Below the pieces are notes generated by a model. It saw only the letters and a list, made by a program, of their open reading frames with translations. It was not told where the DNA came from and searched no databases. A stretch of DNA of 64,000 bases, taken from the NCBI RefSeq assembly GCF_007830035.1, contig NZ_VLKN01000001.1, positions 620,001 through 684,000 of the forward strand, in the 5' to 3' direction. Position numbers and translations under genes: made by a program. This document shows positions 34,686 through 44,393 of this stretch, piece by piece (the stretch's first letter is position 1; each line of letters begins with the position of its first letter). Source of the DNA: Luteimonas cucumeris. Its GTDB lineage: Bacteria; Pseudomonadota; Gammaproteobacteria; Xanthomonadales; Xanthomonadaceae.

Positions 34686-36732
34686 ATTGGCGCAGACTCT
34701 CATGCGCCGCGGCGAGTACGTGCGTGCGGAAGAGCTATGTCGTTCGTTGCTGCGCGTGAAGGCTGACGACTTCGGTGTCTGTCATCTGTTGGGGGTGCTG
34801 TTGCTGCTGCGAGGGGACTCGATGGGCGCGGAACGGCAGCTTGCTCATGCGATCATCTTGGATTCGAGCATCCCGGCCGTGTATTACAACCACGGTAACG
34901 CCTTGTCGGCTATCGGCCGCTGCACGGACGCTATTGCTAGTTACAACCGAGCAATTGCACTTAAGCCGGACATGGCAGCGGCTTTCTGCAATCGCGGTAA
35001 CGCGCAATCCAGGCTTGGTCTTTTGGATGAAGCAGTTATCAGTTACCGCTCAGCTGTGTCTCTTAGAAATGATCTTGTTGAAGCACATAACAATCTTGGA
35101 AGCGTGTTGCTTGCGCTGGGGCGTAACGAGGAAGCTTTAGGTAGTTTTAATGCCGTGCTTGACATTAAGCCGTCGCATGTCGGTGCATTGAACAATCGCG
35201 GAAATTCATTCCTGGCGCTTGACCAGCCCAATAAGGCGTTGGCTAGTTACGATCGCGCGCTGACGATCGAGTCTGGTTCCGCGGAAATAAACAATAATCG
35301 CGGTATGGCGTTGCAGGCGCTGGGCCTTTTGGATGAAGCGATAGTTAGCCACAGTCGAGCTATAGAATTGATGCCAGGGTTCGTTAAGGCGTACTGCGAT
35401 CGTTCCAATGCCCGTCGCCGTATGGGTCGACCGGATCTAGCCATTGAGGACTGCGAACGTGCCTTTGCTCTGCGACCGGACTCAGCTGAGGCATTCAACG
35501 CCCGGGGCATCTCACTTCACGACATGCTCATGTTTGAAAGGGCGTTGGATGATTACGATTACGCCATAAAGCTTATGCCTTTGTTCGCCGAGGCCCATAA
35601 CAATCGCGGCAACGTGCTGCATGACTTGGGGCGGTCCGACGAGGCGTTGGAATCCATGCGCACTGCGCTTGCTCTTAAGCCGCGTTATGCGGAAGCCATG
35701 AATAACATGGGCATGATTTTCCAGGACACTAGGCGCTTTAAAGAGGCGCTCTCAGCGTATGACGCCGCATTGGAGTTCAAGTCCGGATACAAGGAAGCTT
35801 ACAAGCGCCGCGCAACGCTAAAGTTGCTGCAAGGGCAATTTCATGAGGGCTGGAAAGATTATGCCGTCAGTATGGATCGAGGTCGCGGCGTAGCCCCTAG
35901 CAGTGGGGACGTGCCTTTCTGGTCAGGGGAATCGTTGCGAGGCAAGTCTATCCTGTTGTATGAGCGAAACGGGTATGGAGATACGATCCAGTTTTTCCGT
36001 TATGCGCGAGAGATTGTCGCGTTGGGCGCTAAAGTGACGTTCGTTGGTGCTCCGAGGCTTGTCCATCTGCTGGCGACCTGCGCGCCACAAGTTCGCTTCC
36101 TCGATGCGGCAGATATTGCTGACGAATTCGACTGCCAATGCGATCTGTGGAGCTTGCCGCGCATCTTCTCCAGTGACTTGCAATCGATTCCAGCCGAGGT
36201 TCCTTATTTAGCTGCGAATCCGCAAGAGGTTGAATTTTGGAGAGAGTGGTTAGGTACCGGTTACTTCAACATTGGTATCAGCTGGCAAGGTAACCCCCAG
36301 CGCAAAATAGATTCGGGACGCTCGATACCTCTTTCCGCCTTCGCCCCGCTGGCGCGCACGCCTGGAGTGAGACTTATCAGTCTCCAGCGCAATTTCGGCC
36401 TGGATCAGCTTGATTGCTTGCCAGAAGGAATGTCTGTGGTCGATCCTGGTTCGACATTCGATTCTGGTCCTGACGCGTTCCGCGACACGGCAGCTTTGAT
36501 GATGGGTCTAGACCTGGTGGTAACGTCAGATACCGCGACAGCGCATCTGGCGGGTGCCCTTGCGCGGCCTACTTGGGTAGCACTCAAAAGCGTCCCGGAA
36601 TGGCGTTGGTTGCTGGACCGTCCTGATAGTCCCTGGTACCCGACGATGCGCATATTCCGACAGAAATCGAAGGGAAATTGGCCTGAAGTTTTCGAGGCTA
36701 TGGCGACGAGGCTCGCGACACGAGTCGCGTAA
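34663..36732 (+). CDS. TPR protein with C-terminal GT9-like glycosyltransferase domain
   Basis: 689 residues from 34663 (699 from an alternative ATG at 34633). About ten TPR units span residues 5-400, each of the form YNNRGNAL..LGR..EALASYDRALEL. A Rossmann-like domain follows (about 420-685): GKSILLYERNGYGDTIQFFR (ADP-heptose-transferase-like), FNIGISWQGNPQRK, LVVTSDTATAHLAGALARPT and WRWLLDRPDSPWYPTMRIFR. It could be an O-linked glycosyltransferase of proteins or a surface sugar enzyme; acceptor unknown. GC is lowest here, suggesting recent acquisition or relaxed codon use. Start uncertain because the best ribosome site serves another frame. Confidence 0.82.
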   Translation: MSDPQQFELAQTLMRRGEYVRAEELCRSLLRVKADDFGVCHLLGVLLLLRGDSMGAERQLAHAIILDSSIPAVYYNHGNALSAIGRCTDAIASYNRAIALKPDMAAAFCNRGNAQSRLGLLDEAVISYRSAVSLRNDLVEAHNNLGSVLLALGRNEEALGSFNAVLDIKPSHVGALNNRGNSFLALDQPNKALASYDRALTIESGSAEINNNRGMALQALGLLDEAIVSHSRAIELMPGFVKAYCDRSNARRRMGRPDLAIEDCERAFALRPDSAEAFNARGISLHDMLMFERALDDYDYAIKLMPLFAEAHNNRGNVLHDLGRSDEALESMRTALALKPRYAEAMNNMGMIFQDTRRFKEALSAYDAALEFKSGYKEAYKRRATLKLLQGQFHEGWKDYAVSMDRGRGVAPSSGDVPFWSGESLRGKSILLYERNGYGDTIQFFRYAREIVALGAKVTFVGAPRLVHLLATCAPQVRFLDAADIADEFDCQCDLWSLPRIFSSDLQSIPAEVPYLAANPQEVEFWREWLGTGYFNIGISWQGNPQRKIDSGRSIPLSAFAPLARTPGVRLISLQRNFGLDQLDCLPEGMSVVDPGSTFDSGPDAFRDTAALMMGLDLVVTSDTATAHLAGALARPTWVALKSVPEWRWLLDRPDSPWYPTMRIFRQKSKGNWPEVFEAMATRLATRVA

Positions 36733-37354
36733 TATTAAGCATAATCTTGAGAAGTTTCGTGGCGGAAGCGTTGCTGTAGGTTCTATGCGTCACATGGCTC
36801 TCAAAGCCCTAGTACCGCTGACGATCGAATGCGACGAGATCAGGTGCCGACGCGCCGACTGTTCTCAAAGAGGCCCCGCGCATTGACGCCACTCGCGCAA
36901 TCGCCATTGAAGTACTCGCTTAATTCCTATGGTTTGACTTGGCAGGAGATCAGCCTGAGCTAGATGCTGCGCTCACGCGTCTCGAGCACAGTAGCCTGCA
37001 GAACCTCCTTGCCGTTGTCGGCATCGTCGTTCCGCAGGTGCGCCTGCGCGCCAGCGATCTGAAATGCAACTGATGCCGGCCCAGTCGCTGCTTAGTCTTG
37101 ATTGCGACCGCGTCGCACATATCGTCGATGATCGCCGACCGGCACCCCGGCACCCCGTTGAAGGAGAGCCTTACAGCTAGGCCTTTCGCAGGACATGACT
37201 TAGGTCATATCGTCGGCGGCCGTATTAATTTTGCGCCGCAACATAGAGATGTATTGTCAAGAACTGACAAGTTATTATTTTATAATAAAAACAATTGGTT
37301 ATATATAATATTTCGACGTCTAAGTTGTCCGTATCTTAATTTTTGCTGAAGGCC
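36733..37354. other. Low-GC, gene-poor spacer before the TonB receptor cluster
   Basis: About 620 bases with no supported gene. A short tandem CGGCACCC repeat is at about 37139-37156. The end (37255-37320) is very A/T-rich, with TTATTTTATAATAAAAACAA and TATATATAATATT, unusual in this genome. Short minus-strand frames exist (36950-37153) but have no start signals or recognisable product. Confidence 0.6.
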
Positions 37355-37384
37355 TTGTTAACTATTTGTTCCCCTGCGTATAGT
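37355..37384 (+). promoter_or_regulatory. Promoter of TonB receptor 1 (conserved in three copies)
   Basis: TTGTTA (37355-37360), 18-base spacer containing ATTTGTT, TATAGT (37379-37384). The same layout occurs upstream of receptors 2 and 3. The leader to the ATG is about 60 bases and ends in the ribosome site GGGGGTT. Confidence 0.8.
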
Positions 37385-37450
37385 CCAGCAGTCATGTCTA
37401 CTTTGGGCATAGACGTCTTTTGATCACTTGATCCCTAGGGGGTTACAACA

Positions 37451-40400
37451 ATGGCTTCTAAGTACCTTGCCAAAGGCCTGAAGCGAAGCGCGCTGACCAT
37501 TGCACTCGGTCTAAGCTTCGTAGGCGGTGTGCAGGCACAGACCAACACCGCCGGCGCGGTGACTGGCCGTGCCGTTGCTGGCGACACCATCACCATCGAG
37601 AACCCGGCGACTGGCTTCTCGCGCACCATCACCGTGGGTAATGATGGCAACTACCGTGTCTCTCAGGTACCAATTGGCCAGTACACCATTACTCGTACTG
37701 GAGCGGATGGCACCACCGGCACTCGCACTGCCAGTGTTAGTGTCGGCAGCACAGCCAATGTCAGCTTCGTCACAGCTAGCGGCGACGCGCAGACCTTGGA
37801 TACGGTCACTGTTGTCGGCACTGGCGCGATCAATCCCATCGACGTGTCCTCGGTCGAGTCCACCACCATCCTGACCGCCGAGCAGATCGCCAAGATCCCG
37901 GTGGCGCGCGATGCGACCAGCGTGGCGCTGCTGGCGCCGGGTACGGTGCGCGGCGATGCCACGTTCGGCAATCTGGCGTCGTTCGGCGGCTCGTCGGTCG
38001 CCGAAAACCAGTACTTCGTCAACGGCTTCAACATCACCAATACGTTCAACAACCTCAACTTCGCCCAGATTCCGTTCGAGGCGATCGCCGAACAGCAGAT
38101 CAAGACCGGCGGCTACGGTGCTGAGTTCGGTCGTTCGACCGGCGGTGTGATCAACATGATCACTAAGCGCGGTACCAATGAGTTCAAGGCCGGCGGCAGC
38201 ATTTTCTGGGCGCCGGAAGAACTGCGCGAGAACCAGCGCAATACCTATCTCGAAAATGTTGTCGATCTGGGTCACGCTGGTCAATTGCGCGAAGACAACT
38301 CGCAGGACACCCAGTGGGAGGCGACTGCAGCTGTCTGGGCCGGCGGCGCGCTGATCAAGGATCGCCTGTTCGCTTACGGCCTGTTGCAGTACGGCAGAGA
38401 GGAGTTCGAAACGTTCGGCAATGTGACCTCCACTCGCAACAACAGTCAGAGGGACAATAATCCCAATTGGTTGTTGAAGATGGATTGGAGCATCAGCGAC
38501 AACCACCAGCTAGAACTGACTGCGTTCTCCGACAAGACCGAGTCCGAGATCGGGCTGTTCAATACGACGCCCGCTGGCTCCACCAATCGCGGCTCACAGG
38601 TCGGCACCTTCGAAAGTGAAACCGGTGGTGAGAGCTATGTAGTCAGATATACGGGCTATCTGACCGATAGCTTCACGTTGTCGGCACTGTTCGGTCACGG
38701 CGAGTTCTCGCGTAGCGACAAGGCGCGCACTTCCGGTGGCATTCCTATTGAATACAACGGCGACATCTTCCAGGGTGCTACCGGCTGCCCGCGAGTCATA
38801 GACGCGCGTCCTGGGTCGCGTCAGGCGATCACTGGTGTCTACAGCAGCCAATGCAACATCGGTGCCGGCACATTGACCCGCAAGGACGCCGGCGATACTC
38901 GCGACCAGTTTCGTATCGACGCGGAATGGCAGCTCGGCGACCATCTGCTGCGTTTCGGCTATGACGCCGATGATTTTGAATCCATTGATGGCAGCTCACC
39001 GGAAGGCGGCTCGGTTTACCAGTATCAGTCAAGTGGTGACACCGATATCGTACTCAAGCAGTCGGTTCGTCAAGGCGCCACGGTCAAGGTCGAATCGAGA
39101 GCGTTCTACGTCGAGGACAGCTGGAGCATTACCGATAACTTCATTGCGTACCTGGGTCTTCGCTGGGATTCATTCGACAACAAGAACGGGGCCGGCCAGA
39201 CCTATGCCTCGATCGACAACCAGTTTGGTCCGCGTCTGGGCTTTTCCTGGGACGTCAATGGCGACTCGAGCTTCAAGGTGTTCGGTAATGCGGGCCGCTA
39301 TGCATTGCCGCTCACCGCAACCGTCGCCGTTCGCGGCGCCAGCGCTTCTCTGTTTGTCAACGAATTCTTCTTCTTCGACGGTGTCGACCCGGTCTCTGGT
39401 GTGCCGCTCAACACAGAGTTGCTGCAATTCCAGTACGCCAATAACGAGTTCGGCGTTGCCAAGGATCCGAACACGATCGTTTCGCAGAACCTCGATCCGA
39501 TGTACCAGGACGAGTACATCCTGGGCTTCCAGAAACAACTTTCGGATAATTTCTCGGTTGGCGTACGCGGCATTTACCGCGACCTGAAGGCGGCGATCGA
39601 TGACCAGTGCGACTACCGCTCGGTGGTGGATTGGGCCGTCGACAACGGATTCACCTTGAATGAAGACACCGATGGCTTCCAGGAGCATAATCCGGACGCC
39701 CCGAACGAGATCTCGATGTACAACCCGGGCTTCCCGTTCTGCCGCCTGTACAATCCGGGCAGCGACGGCATCTTCAATATGGACGTCAATGGTGACGGCA
39801 CGCTCGAGCGCGTCGAGATCCCGGCCGACGTCTTGGGTCCGGCGGCCAAGCGCAAGTACTCAGCACTCGAGTTCTTCTTCGACGGCAACTGGGACAAGTT
39901 CTTCCTGCAGGGCTCCTACACCTTCGCCCGCAGCAGGGGCAACAGCGAAGGCGGCGTGAAATCGGATATCGGTCAGTCGGATACCGGCACTACGCAGGAC
40001 TTCGACTATCCGGAATTGACGCGTGGCACTTACGGCTACCTGCCGAACGACCGTCGTCACAGTCTGAAGCTGTTCGGCAACTACCAGTTCAACGACCAGT
40101 GGTCGGTAGGCGCCAATCTGTTGGTCCAGTCTGGCCGACCGTTGAACTGCATCGGTAACGATTTCTACGTACCGGGGGACGACCGATACACGCCGCCGGA
40201 TCCGGATCTGACTGACTTGGAGAACGATCTGGCCAACCAGTTGCCATACCGAGCCGCGTATTTCCGTTGCCGGACGATTGACGACACCAAGCGTGGCCGC
40301 GGTTCCTATGGTCGCCTGCCGTGGACAACCGATGTCGACATCAATGTCGCCTGGCGCCCCGCGTTTGCCGAAGGTCTGCAGTTCAAGATGGATGTATTCA

Positions 40401-40543
40401 ACATCCTGAACTCGCGGAAGGTCGTGGAGCGCAACGAAACTGGCGAAGGTAGTGCTTCCTTGGCTCCTCTGGAAACATTCCTGTTGCCAACGGCATTCCA
40501 GTCCCCGCGCTATGTCCGCTTCATGGTTCAGTACGACTTCTAA
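37451..40543 (+). CDS. Oar-like TonB-dependent receptor 1
   Basis: 1030 residues. Signal peptide (1-29, ...GGVQAQ), a carboxypeptidase-regulatory-like beta domain (about 31-110, NPATGFSRTITVGNDGNYRV), TonB box LDTVTVVGTG (about 118-127), plug (about 130-240; GYGAEFGRSTGGVINMITKR), then a long barrel ending RFMVQYDF with terminal Phe for BAM recognition. A Cys pair in an extracellular loop (GCPRVIDARPGSR...QCNIGAG) is kept in all three copies. Oar-family receptors probably import large or peptidic substrates or take part in secretion; substrate here unknown. First of three tandem paralogues, each with its own promoter and terminator. Confidence 0.9.
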   Translation: MASKYLAKGLKRSALTIALGLSFVGGVQAQTNTAGAVTGRAVAGDTITIENPATGFSRTITVGNDGNYRVSQVPIGQYTITRTGADGTTGTRTASVSVGSTANVSFVTASGDAQTLDTVTVVGTGAINPIDVSSVESTTILTAEQIAKIPVARDATSVALLAPGTVRGDATFGNLASFGGSSVAENQYFVNGFNITNTFNNLNFAQIPFEAIAEQQIKTGGYGAEFGRSTGGVINMITKRGTNEFKAGGSIFWAPEELRENQRNTYLENVVDLGHAGQLREDNSQDTQWEATAAVWAGGALIKDRLFAYGLLQYGREEFETFGNVTSTRNNSQRDNNPNWLLKMDWSISDNHQLELTAFSDKTESEIGLFNTTPAGSTNRGSQVGTFESETGGESYVVRYTGYLTDSFTLSALFGHGEFSRSDKARTSGGIPIEYNGDIFQGATGCPRVIDARPGSRQAITGVYSSQCNIGAGTLTRKDAGDTRDQFRIDAEWQLGDHLLRFGYDADDFESIDGSSPEGGSVYQYQSSGDTDIVLKQSVRQGATVKVESRAFYVEDSWSITDNFIAYLGLRWDSFDNKNGAGQTYASIDNQFGPRLGFSWDVNGDSSFKVFGNAGRYALPLTATVAVRGASASLFVNEFFFFDGVDPVSGVPLNTELLQFQYANNEFGVAKDPNTIVSQNLDPMYQDEYILGFQKQLSDNFSVGVRGIYRDLKAAIDDQCDYRSVVDWAVDNGFTLNEDTDGFQEHNPDAPNEISMYNPGFPFCRLYNPGSDGIFNMDVNGDGTLERVEIPADVLGPAAKRKYSALEFFFDGNWDKFFLQGSYTFARSRGNSEGGVKSDIGQSDTGTTQDFDYPELTRGTYGYLPNDRRHSLKLFGNYQFNDQWSVGANLLVQSGRPLNCIGNDFYVPGDDRYTPPDPDLTDLENDLANQLPYRAAYFRCRTIDDTKRGRGSYGRLPWTTDVDINVAWRPAFAEGLQFKMDVFNILNSRKVVERNETGEGSASLAPLETFLLPTAFQSPRYVRFMVQYDF

Positions 40544-40569
40544 GCAATAGCGACGGAAGGGAGACCTTT

Positions 40570-40601
40570 AGCCGCTGGCACCCCATGCCAGCGGCTTTTT
40601 T
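40570..40601 (+). terminator. Terminator of TonB receptor 1
   Basis: Stem AGCCGCTGGCA/TGCCAGCGGCT followed by six T, 27 bases after the stop. Nearly the same stem follows receptor 2. Confidence 0.93.
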
Positions 40602-40735
40602 CTGCCAGTTAAAAATGAGCTTTCGAATAGTGGACGCGATGCTGCAGTGCAGCATACATCGCGTATCAAATCTGAACCGTTCCCTGCGACCGACCTGAAT
40701 AGGCTATTTGGCAACGTAAATTCTCTTTAATAGAC

Positions 40736-40789
40736 TTGTTAAAGATTTGTTGCCTGATCTATAGTCGGAGGGTCATGCCGTCTTTCGGC
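40736..40789 (+). promoter_or_regulatory. Promoter and leader hairpin of TonB receptor 2
   Basis: TTGTTA (40736-40741), 18-base spacer, TATAGT (40760-40765), as in receptors 1 and 3. A small hairpin GCCGTCTTTCGGC (40777-40789) follows in the leader and recurs in receptor 3. Confidence 0.8.
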
Positions 40790-40842
40790 CCTTGACGAAC
40801 CTATTTTCAATTTCAGGTCACCTGTCCATGGGGGTTACACAA

Positions 40843-43800
40843 ATGGCTTCTAAGCACCTAGTCAAAGGCTTGAAGCGAAGCGCACTGACCGTTGCACTCG
40901 GTCTGAGCTTCGTAGGCGGCGTCCAAGCACAGACGAACACCGCAGGTGCGGTGGTCGGTCGTGCGGTTGCGGGCGACACCATCACCATTGAGAACCCGGC
41001 TACCGGCTTCTCGCGTACTGTCGCCGTCAGTGGCGACGGCAGCTTCCGCGTCTCGCAAGTGCCGATCGGCCAGTACACGATCACCCGAAAGGGTGCGGAC
41101 GGCACCACCAGCACGCGCACCGCCAACGTCAGCGTAGGGACTGCGGCCAATGTCGCATTTGTCAGCGGCACCGGCGACGCGCAGACGCTGGATACTGTGA
41201 CCGTTGTCGGTACCGGTGCGATCAACCCGATCGACGTGTCTTCGGTCGAGTCCACCACCATCCTGACCGCCGAGCAGATCGCCAAGATCCCGGTAGCGCG
41301 CGATGCGACCAGCGTGGCGCTGCTGGCGCCGGGCACGGTGCGCGGCGATGCGGCGTTCGGCAACCTGGCTTCCTTCGGCGGCGCGTCCGTCGCGGAGAAT
41401 CAGTACTACGTCAACGGCTTCAACATCACCAACACGTTCCAGAACCTCAACTTCGCCCAGATCCCGTACGAGGCGATTGCCGAGCAGCAGATCAAGACCG
41501 GTGGCTACGGCGCCGAGTTCGGTCGTTCGCTGGGTGGCGTGGTCAACATGATCACCAAGCGCGGCACCAATGAGTTCCATGCCGGTGGCAATATCTTCTG
41601 GGAGCCGGAAGCGCTGCGTTCGGAGCAGAGGAACACTTATTTGACGACTGGCGAACTCCGCCAGGACAACTCCGACGACACACAGTGGGAGGCAACGGCG
41701 TCCATCTGGGCCAGCGGTGCGCTGATCAAGGACAAGCTGTTCGCCTACGGACTGATCTCCTACGGCCGCCTCGAAAGCGACACCTGGGGCAGCGTCGTCG
41801 CGTCCACCAACACCAGTAATCGGACCAACAAGCCGAACTGGCTGTTGAAGATGGACTGGAACATCACCGACAACCACCTGCTGGAACTGACTGCGTTCTC
41901 TGACAAGCAGGAAACCGACAGCAACGTCTACCTCAACGACCTCGGCCAGCTCAACCGCAATGACTTCCTCGGCGTCAACATGACCGAGCAGGGCGGCGAT
42001 AACTATGTTCTGAAGTACACTGGCTACCTGACCGACAGCTTTACCCTGTCGGCACTAGCCGGCCGGAGTACGTTCTCGCGTTCGCAGCGCCTGCGCACGG
42101 CAGGCGGTATCGACGTGTCTTATGGTGGTGACATCAGTGTGCCCGCCACGGGCTGCCCGATCATCACCGATTTGCGTCCGGGCTATCGCCGTGCGCTTGA
42201 TGGTACCCGCGCCAGCCCTTGCAACATTACCGGCGGTGCGATCACTCGAGAGGACGCAGAGGATACTCGCGAGCAGTACCGTATCGACGCCGAGTGGCAG
42301 TTGGGTGACCACCTGCTTCGGTTCGGTTATGACGTCGATGATTTCGAATCGGTCGATGGTGGTTCGTTTGAAGGTGGCCGCGTATGGAGCTACCGTACCG
42401 ACGATCCGGATGGCATCGAGAACAATGGCGATGAAACCGACTTCGTCCGCGAACAGATAGTCAACCAAGGTGCTGTAGTCAAGGTCGAGCAGCGCGCGTA
42501 CTACATTCAGGACAGCTGGAACATCACCGACAACTTCATCGCGTATCTCGGCGGCCGCTGGGACAGCTTCAAGAACATCAACGGCCAAGGCCAGGCTTAT
42601 GTCGACATCACGAACCAGTTTGGCCCGCGCCTGGGCTTCTCGTGGGACGTGTATGGCGATTCGACGTTCAAGGTATTCGGTAATGCGGGACGTTATGCCC
42701 TGCCCTTGACGGCGACGGTAGCGGTGCGTGGCGCCAGCGCCTCGCTGTTCACCCGCGAAGAGTTCGACTATACCGGTTTCGATCCCGAAACAGGTGCGCC
42801 GACTGGTCTGACATCATGGGGCAATTTCCGTTATGTCAATGGCGAGTTCGGTGAAGCCAAGAACCCGCTGACCATCGCCTCCAAGAACCTGGAGCCGATG
42901 TATCAGGACGAGTACATCCTTGGCTTCCAGAAGGCACTGAACGACAACTTCTCGCTCGGTATCCGCGCCATCTACCGCGACTTGAAGGCGGCGATCGACG
43001 ACAATTGCGACTACACGGCCATTCTCCGCACCGAAGGCTTCACGCCACGCTTCGATGCCGAAGATCATTTCCTCGGCTGGGCAGATGGCAACGATCGCTT
43101 CGCGGCATTGCCGAACACGGGCTTCCCGTACTGCCGCATGTTCAATCCAGGCGAAGATGCGGTGTTCCTAACTGACCTGTACGGCGACGGCGTCCTGAAG
43201 GAAACTACTGTTCCTGGCGAAATGCTCAGCCCGCAGGCGAAACGCAAGTACTCGGCACTGGAGTTCTTCTTCGACGGCAACTGGGACAAGTTCTTCCTGC
43301 AGGGTTCGTACACCTACGCTCGCAGCCGCGGCAACACCGAGGGCGGCGTCAAGTCCGACATCGGCCAGTCCGATACCAACGTGACGCAGGACTTCGACTA
43401 CCTCGAACTGACGGTGGACAGCTTCGGCTACCTGCCGAATGATCGCCGCCATAGCCTGAAGCTGTTCGGCAACTACGACATCACCGACGAGTGGTCGGTG
43501 GGTGCCAACCTGCTGGTGCAGTCGGGTCGTCCGCAGAACTGCCTGGGCATCCTCGACACCGATCCGGGTCCGGACGTTGCTGCACATCCGTACGGCTCTT
43601 CGTTCTTCCGCTGCGATGGAATCGCGACACCGCGCGGCTCCTATGGCCGCTTGGCGTGGAGCAGTAATGTCGACATGAACGTCGCCTACCGCCCTGCCTT
43701 CGCCGAAGGTCTGCAGTTCAAGATGGACATCTTCAACGTATTGAACTCGCGCAAGGTGACCTCGGTGAACGAGCAGGTCGAAGACGGAACTTCGGGCACA

Positions 43801-43878
43801 CGACTGGAGACAGCGTTCCTGCCATTGTCGTTCCAGGCGCCGCGTTCGGTGCGCTTCATGGTTCAGTACGACTTCTGA
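40843..43878 (+). CDS. Oar-like TonB-dependent receptor 2
   Basis: 1011 residues from the ATG at 40843 (MASKHLVKG, matching the other copies). Same architecture as receptor 1: signal peptide, carboxypeptidase-regulatory-like domain, TonB box LDTVTVVGTGAINPIDVSSV, plug with GYGAEFGRSLGGVVNMITKR, barrel ending RFMVQYDF. N-terminal and plug regions are almost identical to receptor 1 at DNA level, whereas extracellular loop segments (e.g. GCPIITDLRPGYRRAL with PCNITGG, and TGFDPETGAPTGLTSW) have diverged. This is the pattern expected if the loops bind different ligands. Confidence 0.9.
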   Translation: MASKHLVKGLKRSALTVALGLSFVGGVQAQTNTAGAVVGRAVAGDTITIENPATGFSRTVAVSGDGSFRVSQVPIGQYTITRKGADGTTSTRTANVSVGTAANVAFVSGTGDAQTLDTVTVVGTGAINPIDVSSVESTTILTAEQIAKIPVARDATSVALLAPGTVRGDAAFGNLASFGGASVAENQYYVNGFNITNTFQNLNFAQIPYEAIAEQQIKTGGYGAEFGRSLGGVVNMITKRGTNEFHAGGNIFWEPEALRSEQRNTYLTTGELRQDNSDDTQWEATASIWASGALIKDKLFAYGLISYGRLESDTWGSVVASTNTSNRTNKPNWLLKMDWNITDNHLLELTAFSDKQETDSNVYLNDLGQLNRNDFLGVNMTEQGGDNYVLKYTGYLTDSFTLSALAGRSTFSRSQRLRTAGGIDVSYGGDISVPATGCPIITDLRPGYRRALDGTRASPCNITGGAITREDAEDTREQYRIDAEWQLGDHLLRFGYDVDDFESVDGGSFEGGRVWSYRTDDPDGIENNGDETDFVREQIVNQGAVVKVEQRAYYIQDSWNITDNFIAYLGGRWDSFKNINGQGQAYVDITNQFGPRLGFSWDVYGDSTFKVFGNAGRYALPLTATVAVRGASASLFTREEFDYTGFDPETGAPTGLTSWGNFRYVNGEFGEAKNPLTIASKNLEPMYQDEYILGFQKALNDNFSLGIRAIYRDLKAAIDDNCDYTAILRTEGFTPRFDAEDHFLGWADGNDRFAALPNTGFPYCRMFNPGEDAVFLTDLYGDGVLKETTVPGEMLSPQAKRKYSALEFFFDGNWDKFFLQGSYTYARSRGNTEGGVKSDIGQSDTNVTQDFDYLELTVDSFGYLPNDRRHSLKLFGNYDITDEWSVGANLLVQSGRPQNCLGILDTDPGPDVAAHPYGSSFFRCDGIATPRGSYGRLAWSSNVDMNVAYRPAFAEGLQFKMDIFNVLNSRKVTSVNEQVEDGTSGTRLETAFLPLSFQAPRSVRFMVQYDF

Positions 43879-43908
43879 TAAGCGATCAAGAATCAGGATG
43901 TTGACCTT

Positions 43909-43938
43909 AGCCGCTGGCCTTCGGGCCAGCGGCTTTTT
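43909..43938 (+). terminator. Terminator of TonB receptor 2
   Basis: AGCCGCTGGCC-TTCG-GGCCAGCGGCT followed by TTTT, 30 bases after the stop. Confidence 0.93.
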
Positions 43939-44286
43939 ATTGGGTGCGGAGTAGGCCAACACGGCTGTCGCGGCTGTTGGAGTCTCTCCGCAGTAGTCCC
44001 GGACGGCACCTCTGCAGGTTCTACGGAGCACCGGCCAAAAGGGCGCAACCGCATTACAGCTGGGCCTCGGGATCGCTGGGAAGAAGGTCATATTTTCCGC
44101 CTGCCGCTGGCATGACCTTCAGCCTATAAAAACAACGATAAGCACAATCAAAGGATCATCTACGGATGAAAACAGTGATATTTCATATGGGCATGTGCAC
44201 AAAGGCATGGTGACCACAAGGACAGGCGCACTCTTCTGCTGTTGTGTATGTGATTGATTAATAAGAAAAAATTACGCCAAAGACCC
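43939..44286. other. Intergenic region before TonB receptor 3
   Basis: About 350 bases, A/T-richer toward the 3' end (CTATAAAAACAACGATAAG; ATTAATAAGAAAAAATTACG). No gene supported; a 15-codon frame at 44166 lacks a ribosome site. May hold regulatory sites for receptor 3. Confidence 0.5.
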
Positions 44287-44340
44287 TTGTTAAGGATTTG
44301 TTCGCTGATCTATAGTCGGCCGGTCGTGCCGCCTTTCGGC
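44287..44340 (+). promoter_or_regulatory. Promoter and leader hairpin of TonB receptor 3
   Basis: TTGTTA (44287-44292), 18-base spacer with ATTTGTT, TATAGT (44311-44316); leader hairpin GCCGCCTTTCGGC (44328-44340). Confidence 0.8.
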
Positions 44341-44393
44341 CTGACTTCACTTGCTGTTCTTTTAGGTCAACAGTCCCACGGGGGTTTCAATCA

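Noticed and set aside
36950-37153. 67-codon minus-strand frame in the low-GC spacer
   Set aside because: No ribosome site, no family resemblance and short; could be a decayed fragment but not supportable.
44166-44213. 15-codon frame (MKTVIFHMGM...) before receptor 3
   Set aside because: No ribosome site and no conservation signal visible.
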